8,969 bases of DNA from an uncultured Loktanella sp. (GTDB lineage Bacteria; Pseudomonadota; Alphaproteobacteria; Rhodobacterales; Rhodobacteraceae), in assembly GCA_913061335.1 (NCBI GenBank), contig CAJXTP010000115.1, forward strand, positions 1 to 8,969, in the 5' to 3' direction. The notes beneath the pieces were generated by a model that worked only from the letters and a program-made list of their open reading frames with translations, made no database searches and was not told the origin of the DNA. Positions 1-6,898 of this stretch are shown here, piece by piece (the stretch's first letter is position 1; each line of letters starts with the position of its first letter). The position numbers and the translations under genes are program-made.

Positions 1-42
1 CCTCTCTATTCGTCGGCAGCGTCAGATGTGTATAAGAGACAG
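1..42 (+). other. Nextera i5-side adapter (synthetic, not genomic)
   Basis: Base 1 fits the last base of the P5 arm. Bases 2-9 (CTCTCTAT) equal the Nextera S502 index. Bases 10-42 equal the Nextera Read 1 transposase adapter, ending in the 19-base Tn5 mosaic end at 24-42. Genomic sequence therefore begins at 43. Any reading frame entering from here, such as one starting MYKRQ, is artificial. Confidence 0.98.
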
Positions 43-57
43 GCGTTAAAACGCATC

Positions 58-1071
58 CTACGGGGCGGGGCGCAATGTGCCCCGCTCCACCACAGAACAC
101 GGAAAAATCCGAGCCTCTGGCGCGCGGTCAGGTTCCTCGAGCATGGCGACAATAAGCTCCACCGAAGATTTGATAATCTGCTTGATCGGCTGGTGAATTG
201 TCGTGAGGTTAATGTTTTCCCACCCCGCCATTTCCATATCGTTTAATCCAATGATTCCAACATCTTCTGGGACTGATAGGCCGCTATCACGCAGCGCCGA
301 AAGCGCCCCAATCGACAAAACATCATCGCCGCAAAAATACGCTTGGGCCAAGCGGGTTTGTGCAAGCCGCAGCATTTCCTGACGCCCCGCATCAAAGGAA
401 TAATCGTCAGCATATGACACTTCGCAAGTTACTTGCGGGTGCTTTGCAATCTCTTGGGTAAACCCAGTTTGGCGGTCTTGAGTAGATGTCGCAGCCTCTG
501 GGCCACCCATAAAACCAACCCGTGTCATGCCACGCGCCACAAGCGTACGCGCCGCCATTCGCCCGCACTCCACGTTGTCGATCCCGACCACATGAACCGA
601 AGGTTCTGATGAATTTCGTCCGAAAGTATGTACGACAGGCACGCCATGATCACGGAATGCCTTGGAAAATCCAGGGGGAAGCGTCGACGATGCGACGATC
701 ACACCATCAACCGAATATTCCCGCATCATTCTGACAGAATTCTGAGGGTCAGTTTCATCAGACAAATTTACCAACAACGGGCGCAAACCGCGTTCTTGCA
801 ATGCGCGCGTGAACTGGTCGAATACCGTCAAAAAAATCGGATTGTGGAAATTGTTCGAGATCAAGCCGATCATCTTCGTGCGCCGTGTCGTCAGGCTGCG
901 GGCCAACAAATTCGGGCTATACCCAAGTTCACCAGCCGCCTTTTCAACCTTACGGCGCATTTTGTCCGAAACGGATGCCCCGTCTGTGAATGCCCGTGAC
1001 ACCGCAGAGCGGGAAACACCCGCGCGGATCGCAACATCTTTGAGCGTGGCATTCATAGTGGCAGTGTCCAT
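58..1071 (-). CDS. LacI-family transcriptional repressor of the inositol-type locus
   Basis: This 337-residue protein has the usual length of a LacI/GalR regulator. An N-terminal helix-turn-helix spans about residues 9-30 (TLKDVAIRAGVSRSAVSRAF). A hinge helix lies at 52-62 with the family NxxARSL pattern (N54, A57-R58-S59-L60), whose Leu normally inserts at a central CpG of the operator. A periplasmic-binding-protein-like ligand domain follows from about residue 66 and carries late motifs of the family (VPEDVGIIGLND, LTTIHQP). It is transcribed away from the transporter operon across a 422-base gap, the usual position of a local repressor. The palindrome at 1419-1436 is its likely operator and a sugar or cyclitol its likely inducer. 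Both are inferences. The start is uncertain: ATG at 1071 has only AAGAAA close upstream, and ATG at 1056 (Met6, giving MNATLKDVA) fits the family N-terminus equally well. The gene is complete; its stop lies 15 bases from the insert edge, so any terminator is cut away. Confidence 0.93.
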   Translation of the reverse strand: MDTATMNATLKDVAIRAGVSRSAVSRAFTDGASVSDKMRRKVEKAAGELGYSPNLLARSLTTRRTKMIGLISNNFHNPIFLTVFDQFTRALQERGLRPLLVNLSDETDPQNSVRMMREYSVDGVIVASSTLPPGFSKAFRDHGVPVVHTFGRNSSEPSVHVVGIDNVECGRMAARTLVARGMTRVGFMGGPEAATSTQDRQTGFTQEIAKHPQVTCEVSYADDYSFDAGRQEMLRLAQTRLAQAYFCGDDVLSIGALSALRDSGLSVPEDVGIIGLNDMEMAGWENINLTTIHQPIKQIIKSSVELIVAMLEEPDRAPEARIFPCSVVERGTLRPAP

Positions 1072-1139
1072 TTTCTTAGCTATTGCGACTTACTACAGAA
1101 GTTGGTTGTTTTTCGCAGCAGAAAAATAAAAAAGCAGTT

Positions 1140-1162
1140 TGTGACTGATCGCGGAAGTCACA
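1140..1162. repeat. Inverted repeat near the repressor gene
   Basis: TGTGACT (1140-1146) and AGTCACA (1156-1162) are perfect 7-bp arms separated by 9 bases. The repeat lies about 70 bases upstream of the repressor start and could be an operator for that gene. The arms resemble CRP half-sites, but the spacing (TGTGA-N13-TCACA) is too wide for a CRP site. It may be chance. Confidence 0.35.
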
Positions 1163-1180
1163 GGTTCAATGGTGCAGGTA

Positions 1181-1200
1181 AGCGAAAACCAGTGTTCGCT
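1181..1200. repeat. Imperfect 20-bp palindrome
   Basis: AGCGAA (1181-1186) mirrors TTCGCT (1195-1200), and eight of ten positions per half match. The centre is CA rather than the CG usual for LacI-family sites, so it is a weak candidate operator for the divergent repressor or for another factor. Confidence 0.3.
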
Positions 1201-1415
1201 GACAAGTCTAGCCGCCGGCTTCATCACGATATTCCATCCATTATTCACGGTCAAAGAATTTGACATTGATCAATTGATGAGTCGCGGAATTTCGGGACTT
1301 TGGCCTATTTTCCTTGATAATCAGGTGTATTTCATCAAGATTAGTGGCGAAATAGTTCATCTAACTATCTGTATATTTACGATTTAATTTGACATCTTAA
1401 GTTACTACTACAAGT

Positions 1416-1444
1416 TTGTTTGCAACCGGTTGCAAAAATATTCT
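1416..1444 (+). promoter_or_regulatory. Candidate operon promoter overlapping the operator
   Basis: A -35-like TTGTTT (1416-1421) and a -10-like TATTCT (1439-1444) stand 17 bases apart with the palindrome in the spacer, a geometry that would give direct repression. The boxes match the sigma-70 consensus only in part (3/6 and 4/6). An alternative -35 is the perfect TTGACA at 1389-1394, but no good -10 lies 16-18 bases from it. Confidence 0.35.
1419..1436. promoter_or_regulatory. Probable LacI-family operator (perfect 18-bp palindrome)
   Basis: TTTGCAACCGGTTGCAAA is identical to its reverse complement over all 18 bases, with the central CG and GCAACCGGTTGC-type core typical of LacI/GalR operators. 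It lies 57 bases before the first operon gene, in the promoter zone, and the only regulator in view is the divergent LacI-type protein. The pairing of site and regulator is inferred. Confidence 0.75.
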
Positions 1445-1493
1445 TTCGCGTTAGTCTGATTGCACCAACCGATTCAAGAGGTGTGAACGCAAC

Positions 1494-2288
1494 GTGCTAA
1501 CTTTCGCGCTAAACCATATGACAGTTCCATCGTTGACGATGAAACAGGTGTGCGATTTGGCGCGTGCGCTAGGTATGGGCAGTATTGAACTGCGTAATGA
1601 CCTAGAGCAGGCACTGTTTGACGGACAGGCTCCGAGCACCGGAATGACCGATGATTTGACTGTCGTCGCTCTGGCAGAGGTCAAAGCATTCAACGCTTTT
1701 GACGATGCGACCTTTGAGAGATCGGTGACGCTAATGGATTTGGCCGTGGCTTGCGGCGCAGAGGCCATCGCGCTTATTCCACAAGTCGGTGGTGATGCAG
1801 TGTCCAGCAATGGTTTGCGTACGGCGATGGTCACGCTTGCGCCTGAATTGGCGTCGCGTGGGCTTACCGGGTTGATTGAGCCTATTGGGTTTCATAACAG
1901 CACGCTGCGCGACAAATCAGATGTTGTCGCCGTGATTGATGACACAGGCTTGGGTGACCAGTTTGGCCTTATCCACGATACGTTTCATCACTTCCTTGCA
2001 GATGGCGACGCAATCTATCCCGCGCATACGAAGTTGGTTCATATCTCTGGGGTGAACGACACCAACGTCGATTTGGCCAAAGTTAAAGACGCGGATCGCG
2101 TGTTGGTAGATGCCAACGATCGTCTGGGTAACATCGAACAAATTACGAAACTATTGCGTGGTGGCTATGTCGGCCCCTTGTCGTTTGAGGCTTTCTCACC
2201 CGACGTCCACGCGCTTATCGATCCGAAAGCAGCGCTTTCGCGATCTATTCACTTCATCGAAAACGAGGTTTTGGCGCATGCGGCTTGA
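1494..2288 (+). CDS. iolI: IolI-like TIM-barrel isomerase (probable inosose isomerase)
   Basis: This is a 264-residue AP-endonuclease-2-type TIM barrel of the sugar phosphate isomerase/epimerase superfamily, close in length to IolI (about 280). The N-terminus MLTFALNHMTVP and the segment IELRND fit alphaproteobacterial proteins annotated as inosose (2-keto-myo-inositol) isomerase. Putative metal ligands are in the right order: E129 (LIEPIGF), D162 (HDTFHH), H183 (HISG) and E232 (SFEAFS). IolI interconverts scyllo-inosose and 1-keto-D-chiro-inositol in the cytoplasm. The start is GTG at 1494, preceded by AGAGGTG at 1477-1483 with 10 bases of spacing; the upstream sequence is promoter. It is the first gene of the transporter operon, which supports use of the imported substrate. 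The superfamily also contains tagatose, xylulose and hydroxypyruvate isomerases, so the exact reaction is moderately sure only. Confidence 0.75.
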   Translation: MLTFALNHMTVPSLTMKQVCDLARALGMGSIELRNDLEQALFDGQAPSTGMTDDLTVVALAEVKAFNAFDDATFERSVTLMDLAVACGAEAIALIPQVGGDAVSSNGLRTAMVTLAPELASRGLTGLIEPIGFHNSTLRDKSDVVAVIDDTGLGDQFGLIHDTFHHFLADGDAIYPAHTKLVHISGVNDTNVDLAKVKDADRVLVDANDRLGNIEQITKLLRGGYVGPLSFEAFSPDVHALIDPKAALSRSIHFIENEVLAHAA

Positions 2289-2324
2289 CTGAATTGAGAT
2301 GGAATAATCGCCCCTTTGTGGGCT

Positions 2325-2352
2325 CTCGGCATTAATTAAGTCGTGCGCCGAG
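2325..2352 (+). repeat. Stem-loop before the binding-protein gene
   Basis: CTCGGC (2325-2330) pairs with GCCGAG (2347-2352) across a 16-base loop, ending 20 bases before the start codon and just ahead of its ribosome binding site. It may stabilise or process the mRNA, but a 6-bp stem could arise by chance. Confidence 0.3.
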
Positions 2353-2372
2353 CACGGTTCTGGGAGGAACAA

Positions 2373-3311
2373 ATGAAAAAACTACTAATTACAGCCAGCC
2401 TCGTCGCGATGATGGGCTCAAATGCTGTTGCACAAGAAATTGGTGCAACATTTTCACGTTTCGATGACAACTGGCTAACAGTTTTGCGTAACGGCATGGT
2501 TGAGCATGCAGCGACAATTGATGGTCTTTCATACCAGCAAGAAGACGCTAGCGACGATCTTGCAAAGCAAATCGACCAAGTGAAGAACTTTGTTGCATCT
2601 GGTGTTGACGCGATCATTGTGAACATCGTTGACACATCTGCCGGTGCTGCGATCACGGCTGCGGCTGGCGACACGCCACTGGTCTACGTTAACCGTGAGC
2701 CTGACAACGTAAACGAGCTGCCTGCTACACAGGCATTCGTGGCGTCTAACGAAATCGAATCCGGTACACTTTCTGCATTCCAGATTTGTAACAACCTTCG
2801 TGCAGCTGGCAAAGCCGGCGGCGCAACTGGTTACCTGATGAACGGCCAGCTTTCTAACCAAGCTGCGGTTCAGCGTTCCAAAGACGTGCACGACGTTATC
2901 GGCATGGACATGTGTAACTTCATGACCATCATCGATGAGCAGACAGCAAACTGGTCACGTGATGAAGCACAAGATCTTATGACTAACTGGATGTCTTCTG
3001 GTGAACCATTTGACTTCGTTCTAGCCAACAACGACGAAATGGCAATCGGCGCGATCCAAGCAATGAAAGCCGCTGGCATGGATATGGATGTCATGCAGGT
3101 TGGTGGTGTTGACGCATCACAGGACGCTTTGCTTATAATGGCTGCAGGCGACTATGACGTAACCGTTTTCCAAGACTCGGTTGGTCAAGGCACTGGTTCG
3201 ATTGACGCGGCACTTCGTTTGATTGCTGGCGAAGCAGTCGACCAAAAGGTCTACATCCCGTTTAAGTTGGTCACACCAGCGAACATGGGTGAGTTCCTAG
3301 CGAAGAACTAA
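2373..3311 (+). CDS. ibpA: Periplasmic substrate-binding protein, inositol/sugar ABC transporter
   Basis: This 312-residue protein is a Peripla_BP_4-type (ribose/inositol-class) solute-binding protein. A Sec signal peptide covers residues 1-20 (MKKLLI, hydrophobic core, then AVA before Q21). Mature-domain motifs follow: SRFDDNWLTVLRNGM, SGVDAIIVNIVDTSAG, LVYVNREPDN, FVASNEIESG, EQTANWSRD, LANNDEMAIGAIQAMKAAG and GGVDASQDAL. They resemble, from memory, the Sinorhizobium and Caulobacter IbpA group that binds myo-inositol. It should deliver ligand to the permease encoded next. I chose ATG at 2373 because GGGAGGA (2362-2368) sits at ideal distance and the signal peptide starts there; an in-frame GTG at 2343 adds ten residues with no ribosome site. 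The symbol means inositol-binding protein, not the small heat-shock gene of the same name. The family is sure; the ligand could be another cyclitol or a pentose. Confidence 0.9.
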   Translation: MKKLLITASLVAMMGSNAVAQEIGATFSRFDDNWLTVLRNGMVEHAATIDGLSYQQEDASDDLAKQIDQVKNFVASGVDAIIVNIVDTSAGAAITAAAGDTPLVYVNREPDNVNELPATQAFVASNEIESGTLSAFQICNNLRAAGKAGGATGYLMNGQLSNQAAVQRSKDVHDVIGMDMCNFMTIIDEQTANWSRDEAQDLMTNWMSSGEPFDFVLANNDEMAIGAIQAMKAAGMDMDVMQVGGVDASQDALLIMAAGDYDVTVFQDSVGQGTGSIDAALRLIAGEAVDQKVYIPFKLVTPANMGEFLAKN

Positions 3312-3332
3312 GTTAGTTCAAATCTTAAGACC

Positions 3333-3361
3333 CGGGTGCGCCGCCAATTGCGGCGCACCCG
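3333..3361 (+). terminator. 12-bp hairpin without U-tract (attenuator or mRNA stabiliser)
   Basis: Bases 3333-3344 pair perfectly with 3350-3361 around the loop CAATT, with a GC-rich stem. No run of T follows, so it is unlikely to be a full terminator. A stem between binding-protein and permease genes is a known way to protect upstream mRNA and make more binding protein than membrane subunits, as between malE and malF. That role is inferred here. Confidence 0.75.
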
Positions 3362-3402
3362 CCATCAACAAAATCAATCATACAATTAAAGGGGTGTCCA
3401 AA

Positions 3403-4476
3403 ATGTCTGATACCAGCCACGGCACTGGCGGGCTAACGTTTGACAAGACAAAACGAACTTGGCCAAACGAAATGAATATCCTTCTTGCGTTGATCATCAT
3501 CGTCGTAATCTTCGAAATTCTCGGGCAGATATTGCCCTACATGAACGACCAAAGTTTCCTTTTTGACACCCGGGATCGTTTTGACAGCATCTTTAACGAA
3601 GCGCGTTTACAGATCATCATCTTGCAGGTCGCCATCATCGGGATCATCGCGTTGGGTGTGACGCAAGTCATCATCACCGCAGGCATCGACCTAAGTTCGG
3701 GGCCGCTTGTCGCCGCGACTGCAATGATTGCAATGAGCTTTGGACAAACCGAGTTGGTTAATGGATTCCCGAACCCAAAAGCCCTGTTTGGAACTTGGGC
3801 CATGGATCTTCCGGTGGTCGTCCCCATCGTTGTGGGGTTGTCGTTCGGCGCCTTTATCGGGGCCATCAACGGAACTTTTATCGCTTTCCTTCGCATCCCG
3901 CCGTTCATTGCAACGTTGGGGATGTTCCTAATTTGCCGTGGTATCGCCCTTTGGTGGTCCGGTGGGAACCCGGTATCCTTTCCAACCGAAAGCTACAAAT
4001 ATATCGGATCTGGCATGATGCCAGTGGTCTGGTTCTTGTCCCTTGCGGCCATTTTCCACCTTATCATGCGCTATACGGTTTACGGCAAACACACCTACGC
4101 AATTGGCTCTAACGAAGAAGCCGCACGGATGTCCGGCATTAACGTAAAGCGCCACAAGGTCATGGTCTATATGATTGCCTCGATGCTCGCTGCATTTGCA
4201 GGTGTCATTCTCGCCGCCAAAAGCGAGACTGCACAGGCGGGTATGGGTGAATTTTACGAACTTTTCGCCATTGCGATGGCCGTAATCGGCGGCATCAGCC
4301 TGCAAGGTGGACGTGGATCCATCATCGGCACGGTGCTTGGCGCAATGGTTCTGGGCGTGATCCGCTCTGGCTTTACCTACATCAAGCTGGACGGGTCTTA
4401 TCAGCTTATGGCGATGGGCAGCATTATTATCGCCGCCATTATTCTTGACCAATATCGACAACGAAACAAAGCGTAG
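3403..4476 (+). CDS. iatP: ABC transporter permease, inositol/ribose type
   Basis: This 357-residue integral membrane protein belongs to the BPD_transp_2 family (RbsC-like permeases). A cytoplasmic N-terminus of about 24 residues precedes the first membrane helix (about 25-47), and many further hydrophobic segments follow. Family motifs include VIITAGIDLSSG, GAINGTFIAFLRIPPFIATLGM and the cytoplasmic coupling loop YGKHTYAIGSNEEAARMSGI near residues 227-246, which contacts the ATPase. The C-terminal part has AVIGGISLQGGRGSIIGTVLGA, also typical. It forms the inner-membrane channel, probably as a homodimer. ATG at 3403 is preferred because AAAGGGG (3388-3394) lies 8 bases before it; GTG at 3394 would overlap that site. 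It follows the hairpin and is separated from the ATPase gene by only 14 bases. Only one permease gene is present, as normal for this class. Confidence 0.92.
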   Translation: MSDTSHGTGGLTFDKTKRTWPNEMNILLALIIIVVIFEILGQILPYMNDQSFLFDTRDRFDSIFNEARLQIIILQVAIIGIIALGVTQVIITAGIDLSSGPLVAATAMIAMSFGQTELVNGFPNPKALFGTWAMDLPVVVPIVVGLSFGAFIGAINGTFIAFLRIPPFIATLGMFLICRGIALWWSGGNPVSFPTESYKYIGSGMMPVVWFLSLAAIFHLIMRYTVYGKHTYAIGSNEEAARMSGINVKRHKVMVYMIASMLAAFAGVILAAKSETAQAGMGEFYELFAIAMAVIGGISLQGGRGSIIGTVLGAMVLGVIRSGFTYIKLDGSYQLMAMGSIIIAAIILDQYRQRNKA

Positions 4477-4490
4477 GGTGGGATACTGAT

Positions 4491-5267
4491 ATGAGCGAAG
4501 ATATTGTTTTAAAGACCGAAGAATTGACCAAACACTACGGCGGCGTTCACGCCCTAGTAGGTGCCAATTTTGAGATGAAAAAGGGCGAACATATCGCCAT
4601 TATGGGTGACAACGGCGCAGGAAAATCCACTTTCGTGCGCCAGATTACCGGGGTTGAGCAACGTACATCAGGCAAAGTCTGGTTGTACGGAGAAGAAGTC
4701 AACTTTGCGGGCCCTCTAGATGCACGCGAAGCTGGCATTGAAACTGTGTTTCAAACCTTGGCATTGGCGGATGATCTTGACGTTCCGGACAACCTATTTT
4801 TGGGCCGTGAAAAAACCTATGCAAACTGGCTAGGTCCATTCCGCTTGCTTGACTACAAGGGTATGCGAGAGGCCACGATGGCAGGTCTGGAAAAAACCGG
4901 CGTTAAAATCCCGAATATCCGCAACTCTATTCGCAATATGTCGGGCGGCCAACGCCAATGTGTTGCAATTGCACGAACCGCAACGTTCCATTCGCGCCTG
5001 ACCATCATGGATGAGCCAACAGCGGCGTTGGGTGTGCAGGAAACAGCACAAGTTGAAAACATCATCCGTACCTTGAAAGAAGCTGGCGAACCCCTGATCC
5101 TTGTCAGCCACAATATGCGTCAGGTCATGGAACTGGTGGACCGGATCATTGTGTTCCGCCGTGGCCGTATGGTCGCAAATCTGCGCAAGGAAGATACGAA
5201 CGGTGAAGACGTCGTTGCCTATATCACAGGCGCAAAAACGGGCGCAGAATTTGAAGGAGCTGCGTAA
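4491..5267 (+). CDS. iatA: ABC transporter ATP-binding protein, inositol/sugar type
   Basis: This 258-residue protein is a single ABC ATPase domain. Walker A is GDNGAGKST (39-47), the Q-loop is in ETVFQTLAL, the signature is SGGQRQ (151-156), Walker B is LTIMDE (170-175) with catalytic E175, and the H-loop is VSHN (H207). All catalytic elements look intact. It has one cassette, unlike RbsA or XylG, which fuse two and are about twice as long, so it should work as a homodimer on the permease. The single-cassette type is common in alphaproteobacterial sugar and cyclitol importers. ATG at 4491 has a purine-rich GGGTGGGA about 8 bases upstream, overlapping the end of the permease gene region. The next gene starts directly after its stop. 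Confidence 0.93.
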   Translation: MSEDIVLKTEELTKHYGGVHALVGANFEMKKGEHIAIMGDNGAGKSTFVRQITGVEQRTSGKVWLYGEEVNFAGPLDAREAGIETVFQTLALADDLDVPDNLFLGREKTYANWLGPFRLLDYKGMREATMAGLEKTGVKIPNIRNSIRNMSGGQRQCVAIARTATFHSRLTIMDEPTAALGVQETAQVENIIRTLKEAGEPLILVSHNMRQVMELVDRIIVFRRGRMVANLRKEDTNGEDVVAYITGAKTGAEFEGAA

Positions 5268-5486
5268 GTGGCACGCGGTCGTCTGTTCGACGTAGAGATA
5301 CCGTTTTTCCTGCCGGTCTGGCGCCGCTTTGCCGTTGTCGCAGTTGCAGTGTGTTGGGGACTCTTTGAGATCTCAACAGGCGCACTGTTCTGGGGGATGA
5401 TCTTTGTCGGTATGGGGTCAATTGTTGGTTGGCGGTTTTACACAGCGGATTGGTCTGCGGTCGCCGAGGATGCCAACGATAAGTAA
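5268..5486 (+). CDS. Small two-helix membrane protein coupled to the ABC operon
   Basis: This 72-residue protein starts at GTG immediately after the ATPase stop codon, with GAAGGAG (5253-5259) inside the ATPase gene at 8-base spacing, so translation is probably coupled. The sequence shows a short amphipathic start (MARGRLFDVEIPFF), basic residues near position 19, then two hydrophobic stretches at about 20-36 and 38-57, and an acidic tail (AEDANDK). It has no signal peptide, no cysteine pair and no enzyme motif. I do not recognise a named family. Its position as last gene of the operon, before the strong terminator, suggests a role tied to the transporter, such as assembly or modulation, but that is inference only. 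The good ribosome site and operon position argue that it is a real gene. Confidence 0.8.
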   Translation: MARGRLFDVEIPFFLPVWRRFAVVAVAVCWGLFEISTGALFWGMIFVGMGSIVGWRFYTADWSAVAEDANDK

Positions 5487-5518
5487 TCCGCCACGACCAA
5501 AAGCCGCATATAAATAGT

Positions 5519-5560
5519 AAAACCCCAGCATGTTGTGAACGTGCTGGGGTTTTTCGTTTT
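5519..5560 (+). terminator. Rho-independent terminator of the transporter operon
   Basis: Bases 5519-5530 (AAAACCCCAGCA) pair with 5542-5553 (TGCTGGGGTTTT). The inner bases can extend the stem, with one G-U pair, to a 3-base loop at 5535-5537. A T-rich tract (5550-5560, interrupted by CG) follows. The A-rich left arm also makes it possibly bidirectional. Confidence 0.92.
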
Positions 5561-5659
5561 GCAGTGTAGTGTGCTCGCACGGAAGCGACGTTAATCTGTC
5601 ACAAGATTGAAAACCGTAAACCCAACAACCTTCCCCTTTATGGTGAACCTCAAAAGAGA

Positions 5660-6838
5660 ATGCCTATGACACGTGGATTGATCGCCCTTCTGGCTGCCTA
5701 TGTATTGTCGCAGTTTTACCGTGCGTTTTTGCCGGTGCTTGCGCCCATTCTTGCGATCGACATTGGCGCGAGCGCCGATGATTTGGCGCGTGCGTCCAGC
5801 CTGTGGTTTCTCGTGTTCGCCGCGATGCAAATCCCTGTTGGGGCCGCACTTGACCGATATGGTCCGCGTTGGACTGCCGCTAGCCTGTTCCTTTTGGGCG
5901 GTGCTGGTGGTGCGTTTTTGTTTGCTGTGGCCCAGACCCCAGCGCATGTGATGTGGGCAATGGCGCTGCTTGGGGTTGGTTGTTCGCCGATTTTGATGGC
6001 GGGCTATTTCATTCTTGCGCGTGGGTTTTCACCCGCAGTTTTCGGAACTTTGGCGGGTGCGATGATCGGAATTGGGTCCATCGGCAATCTGGCGGGCTCT
6101 GCGCCAATGGCGTGGGCGATCGACGCATTCGGCTGGCGGACCAGCATGTACGGACTTGCTGGGGCATCCGCGCTGATCGGTCTTCTGTTGATCGCATTGG
6201 TCCGCGACCCCGAACGGGTGATATCTGATCAAAAGGGATCAGTACTGTCATTGCTAAAGATCCCCGCGCTATGGCCGATTTTCGCGCTGATGCTTGTGAA
6301 CTACGCGCCTGCAGCTGGCTTGCGCGGGCTGTGGGCTGGTCCCTACGTGGCCGACGTGTTTGGCGCAGATGTTGCAACGATTGGCCGGGTGACGCTTGTC
6401 ATGGCGCTTGCGATGATCGCCGGTAGCTTTGCGTTTGGACCATTGGAACGTCTGTTCAAAACCCGCAAATGGGTGATCTTTGTAGGCAACGGGGCAGGGG
6501 CTGTCGCGTTGGTGGCGCTCTGGTTACTACCAAGCCAAGGCATTGTCTTTGCGACCGCCATGTTGGCGATCATCGGTGCGTCGGGGGCTACATTTCCAAT
6601 CATAATTGCCCATTCCAAGGCGGTGTTTCCGGCACATCTGACCGGGCGCGGCGTCACATTGATGAACCTGTTTGGCATCGGCGGGGTTGGGGTGATGCAA
6701 TTCGCAACAGGCCCCATCTATCTGGCGAACCGGACCGACACACCGTCAGATGCGTTTGCGGTCTTGTTCGGGGTATTTGCGGCAATTGTAATCTTGGGAC
6801 TGGTTGCATACCTGTGGTCAACTGACCGAACCGACTAG
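5660..6838 (+). CDS. Major facilitator superfamily transporter
   Basis: This 392-residue, strongly hydrophobic protein fits a 12-helix MFS permease. The loop 2-3 signature is visible as GAALDRYGPRW (about residues 60-70, with D and R in place), preceded by a first helix with SQFYRAFLPVLAP. The midpoint has a short hydrophilic loop (RDPERVISDQKGS) between the two six-helix halves, and the second half repeats the fold with GPLERLFKTRKW. The substrate cannot be told from sequence; the family moves sugars, organic acids, drugs and other small solutes with ion or antiport coupling. The start may be ATG 5660 or ATG 5666; both follow a weak AAGAGA. It lies beyond the operon terminator, so it is a separate unit, and 60 bases ahead of asd, with which it may be cotranscribed. 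Confidence 0.88.
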   Translation: MPMTRGLIALLAAYVLSQFYRAFLPVLAPILAIDIGASADDLARASSLWFLVFAAMQIPVGAALDRYGPRWTAASLFLLGGAGGAFLFAVAQTPAHVMWAMALLGVGCSPILMAGYFILARGFSPAVFGTLAGAMIGIGSIGNLAGSAPMAWAIDAFGWRTSMYGLAGASALIGLLLIALVRDPERVISDQKGSVLSLLKIPALWPIFALMLVNYAPAAGLRGLWAGPYVADVFGADVATIGRVTLVMALAMIAGSFAFGPLERLFKTRKWVIFVGNGAGAVALVALWLLPSQGIVFATAMLAIIGASGATFPIIIAHSKAVFPAHLTGRGVTLMNLFGIGGVGVMQFATGPIYLANRTDTPSDAFAVLFGVFAAIVILGLVAYLWSTDRTD

Positions 6839-6872
6839 CCTCTTTCCCTTGTGCTGTAAGCGCGGTAAGAGG
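6839..6872 (+). repeat. Weak stem-loop between the MFS gene and asd
   Basis: CCTCTT (6839-6844) pairs with AAGAGG (6867-6872); one mismatch and two further C-G pairs extend the stem. No T-run follows, so it is not a convincing terminator. It begins directly after the MFS stop and ends 13 bases before the asd ribosome site. I see no clear promoter for asd in this 60-base gap. Confidence 0.3.
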
Positions 6873-6898
6873 CGGAATTCTAATCAAGGAAGCAACCA

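Larger units (their letters stand above)
1072..1493. promoter_or_regulatory. Divergent intergenic control region
   Basis: This 422-base stretch separates the repressor from the operon and is more AT-rich than the flanking genes. It holds three inverted repeats (1140-1162, 1181-1200 and the strong 1419-1436), a cluster of TTGAT/ATCAA words at 1266-1338 including the palindrome ATTGATCAAT (1265-1274), and a perfect TTGACA at 1389-1394. An open frame at 1169-1387 has no good ribosome binding site and no recognisable family, so I do not call it a gene. The length exceeds what one repressor site needs, so a second regulator is possible. Confidence 0.7.

Noticed and set aside
43..54. GCGTT-AA-AACGC inverted repeat at the insert edge, possible repressor terminator
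   Set aside because: Only 5-bp arms with a 2-base centre, and the adjoining sequence is adapter, so any T-tract cannot be seen.
1169..1387. 72-codon open frame in the divergent spacer
   Set aside because: It starts at ATG with no Shine-Dalgarno sequence, resembles no family I know, lies in AT-rich control DNA and overlaps several inverted repeats.
2285..2308. Possible internal promoter (TTGACT and AATAAT) before the binding-protein gene
   Set aside because: The boxes are only 12 bases apart, too close for a sigma-70 promoter.
2428..2448. TTGCAC-N9-GTGCAA inside the signal-peptide coding region, considered as a second operator
   Set aside because: The spacing and core differ from the 18-bp palindrome, and it is within coding sequence. 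Probably chance.
5593..5608. AATCT-N6-AGATT repeat upstream of the MFS gene
   Set aside because: Short 5-bp arms with no supporting promoter match or regulator nearby.
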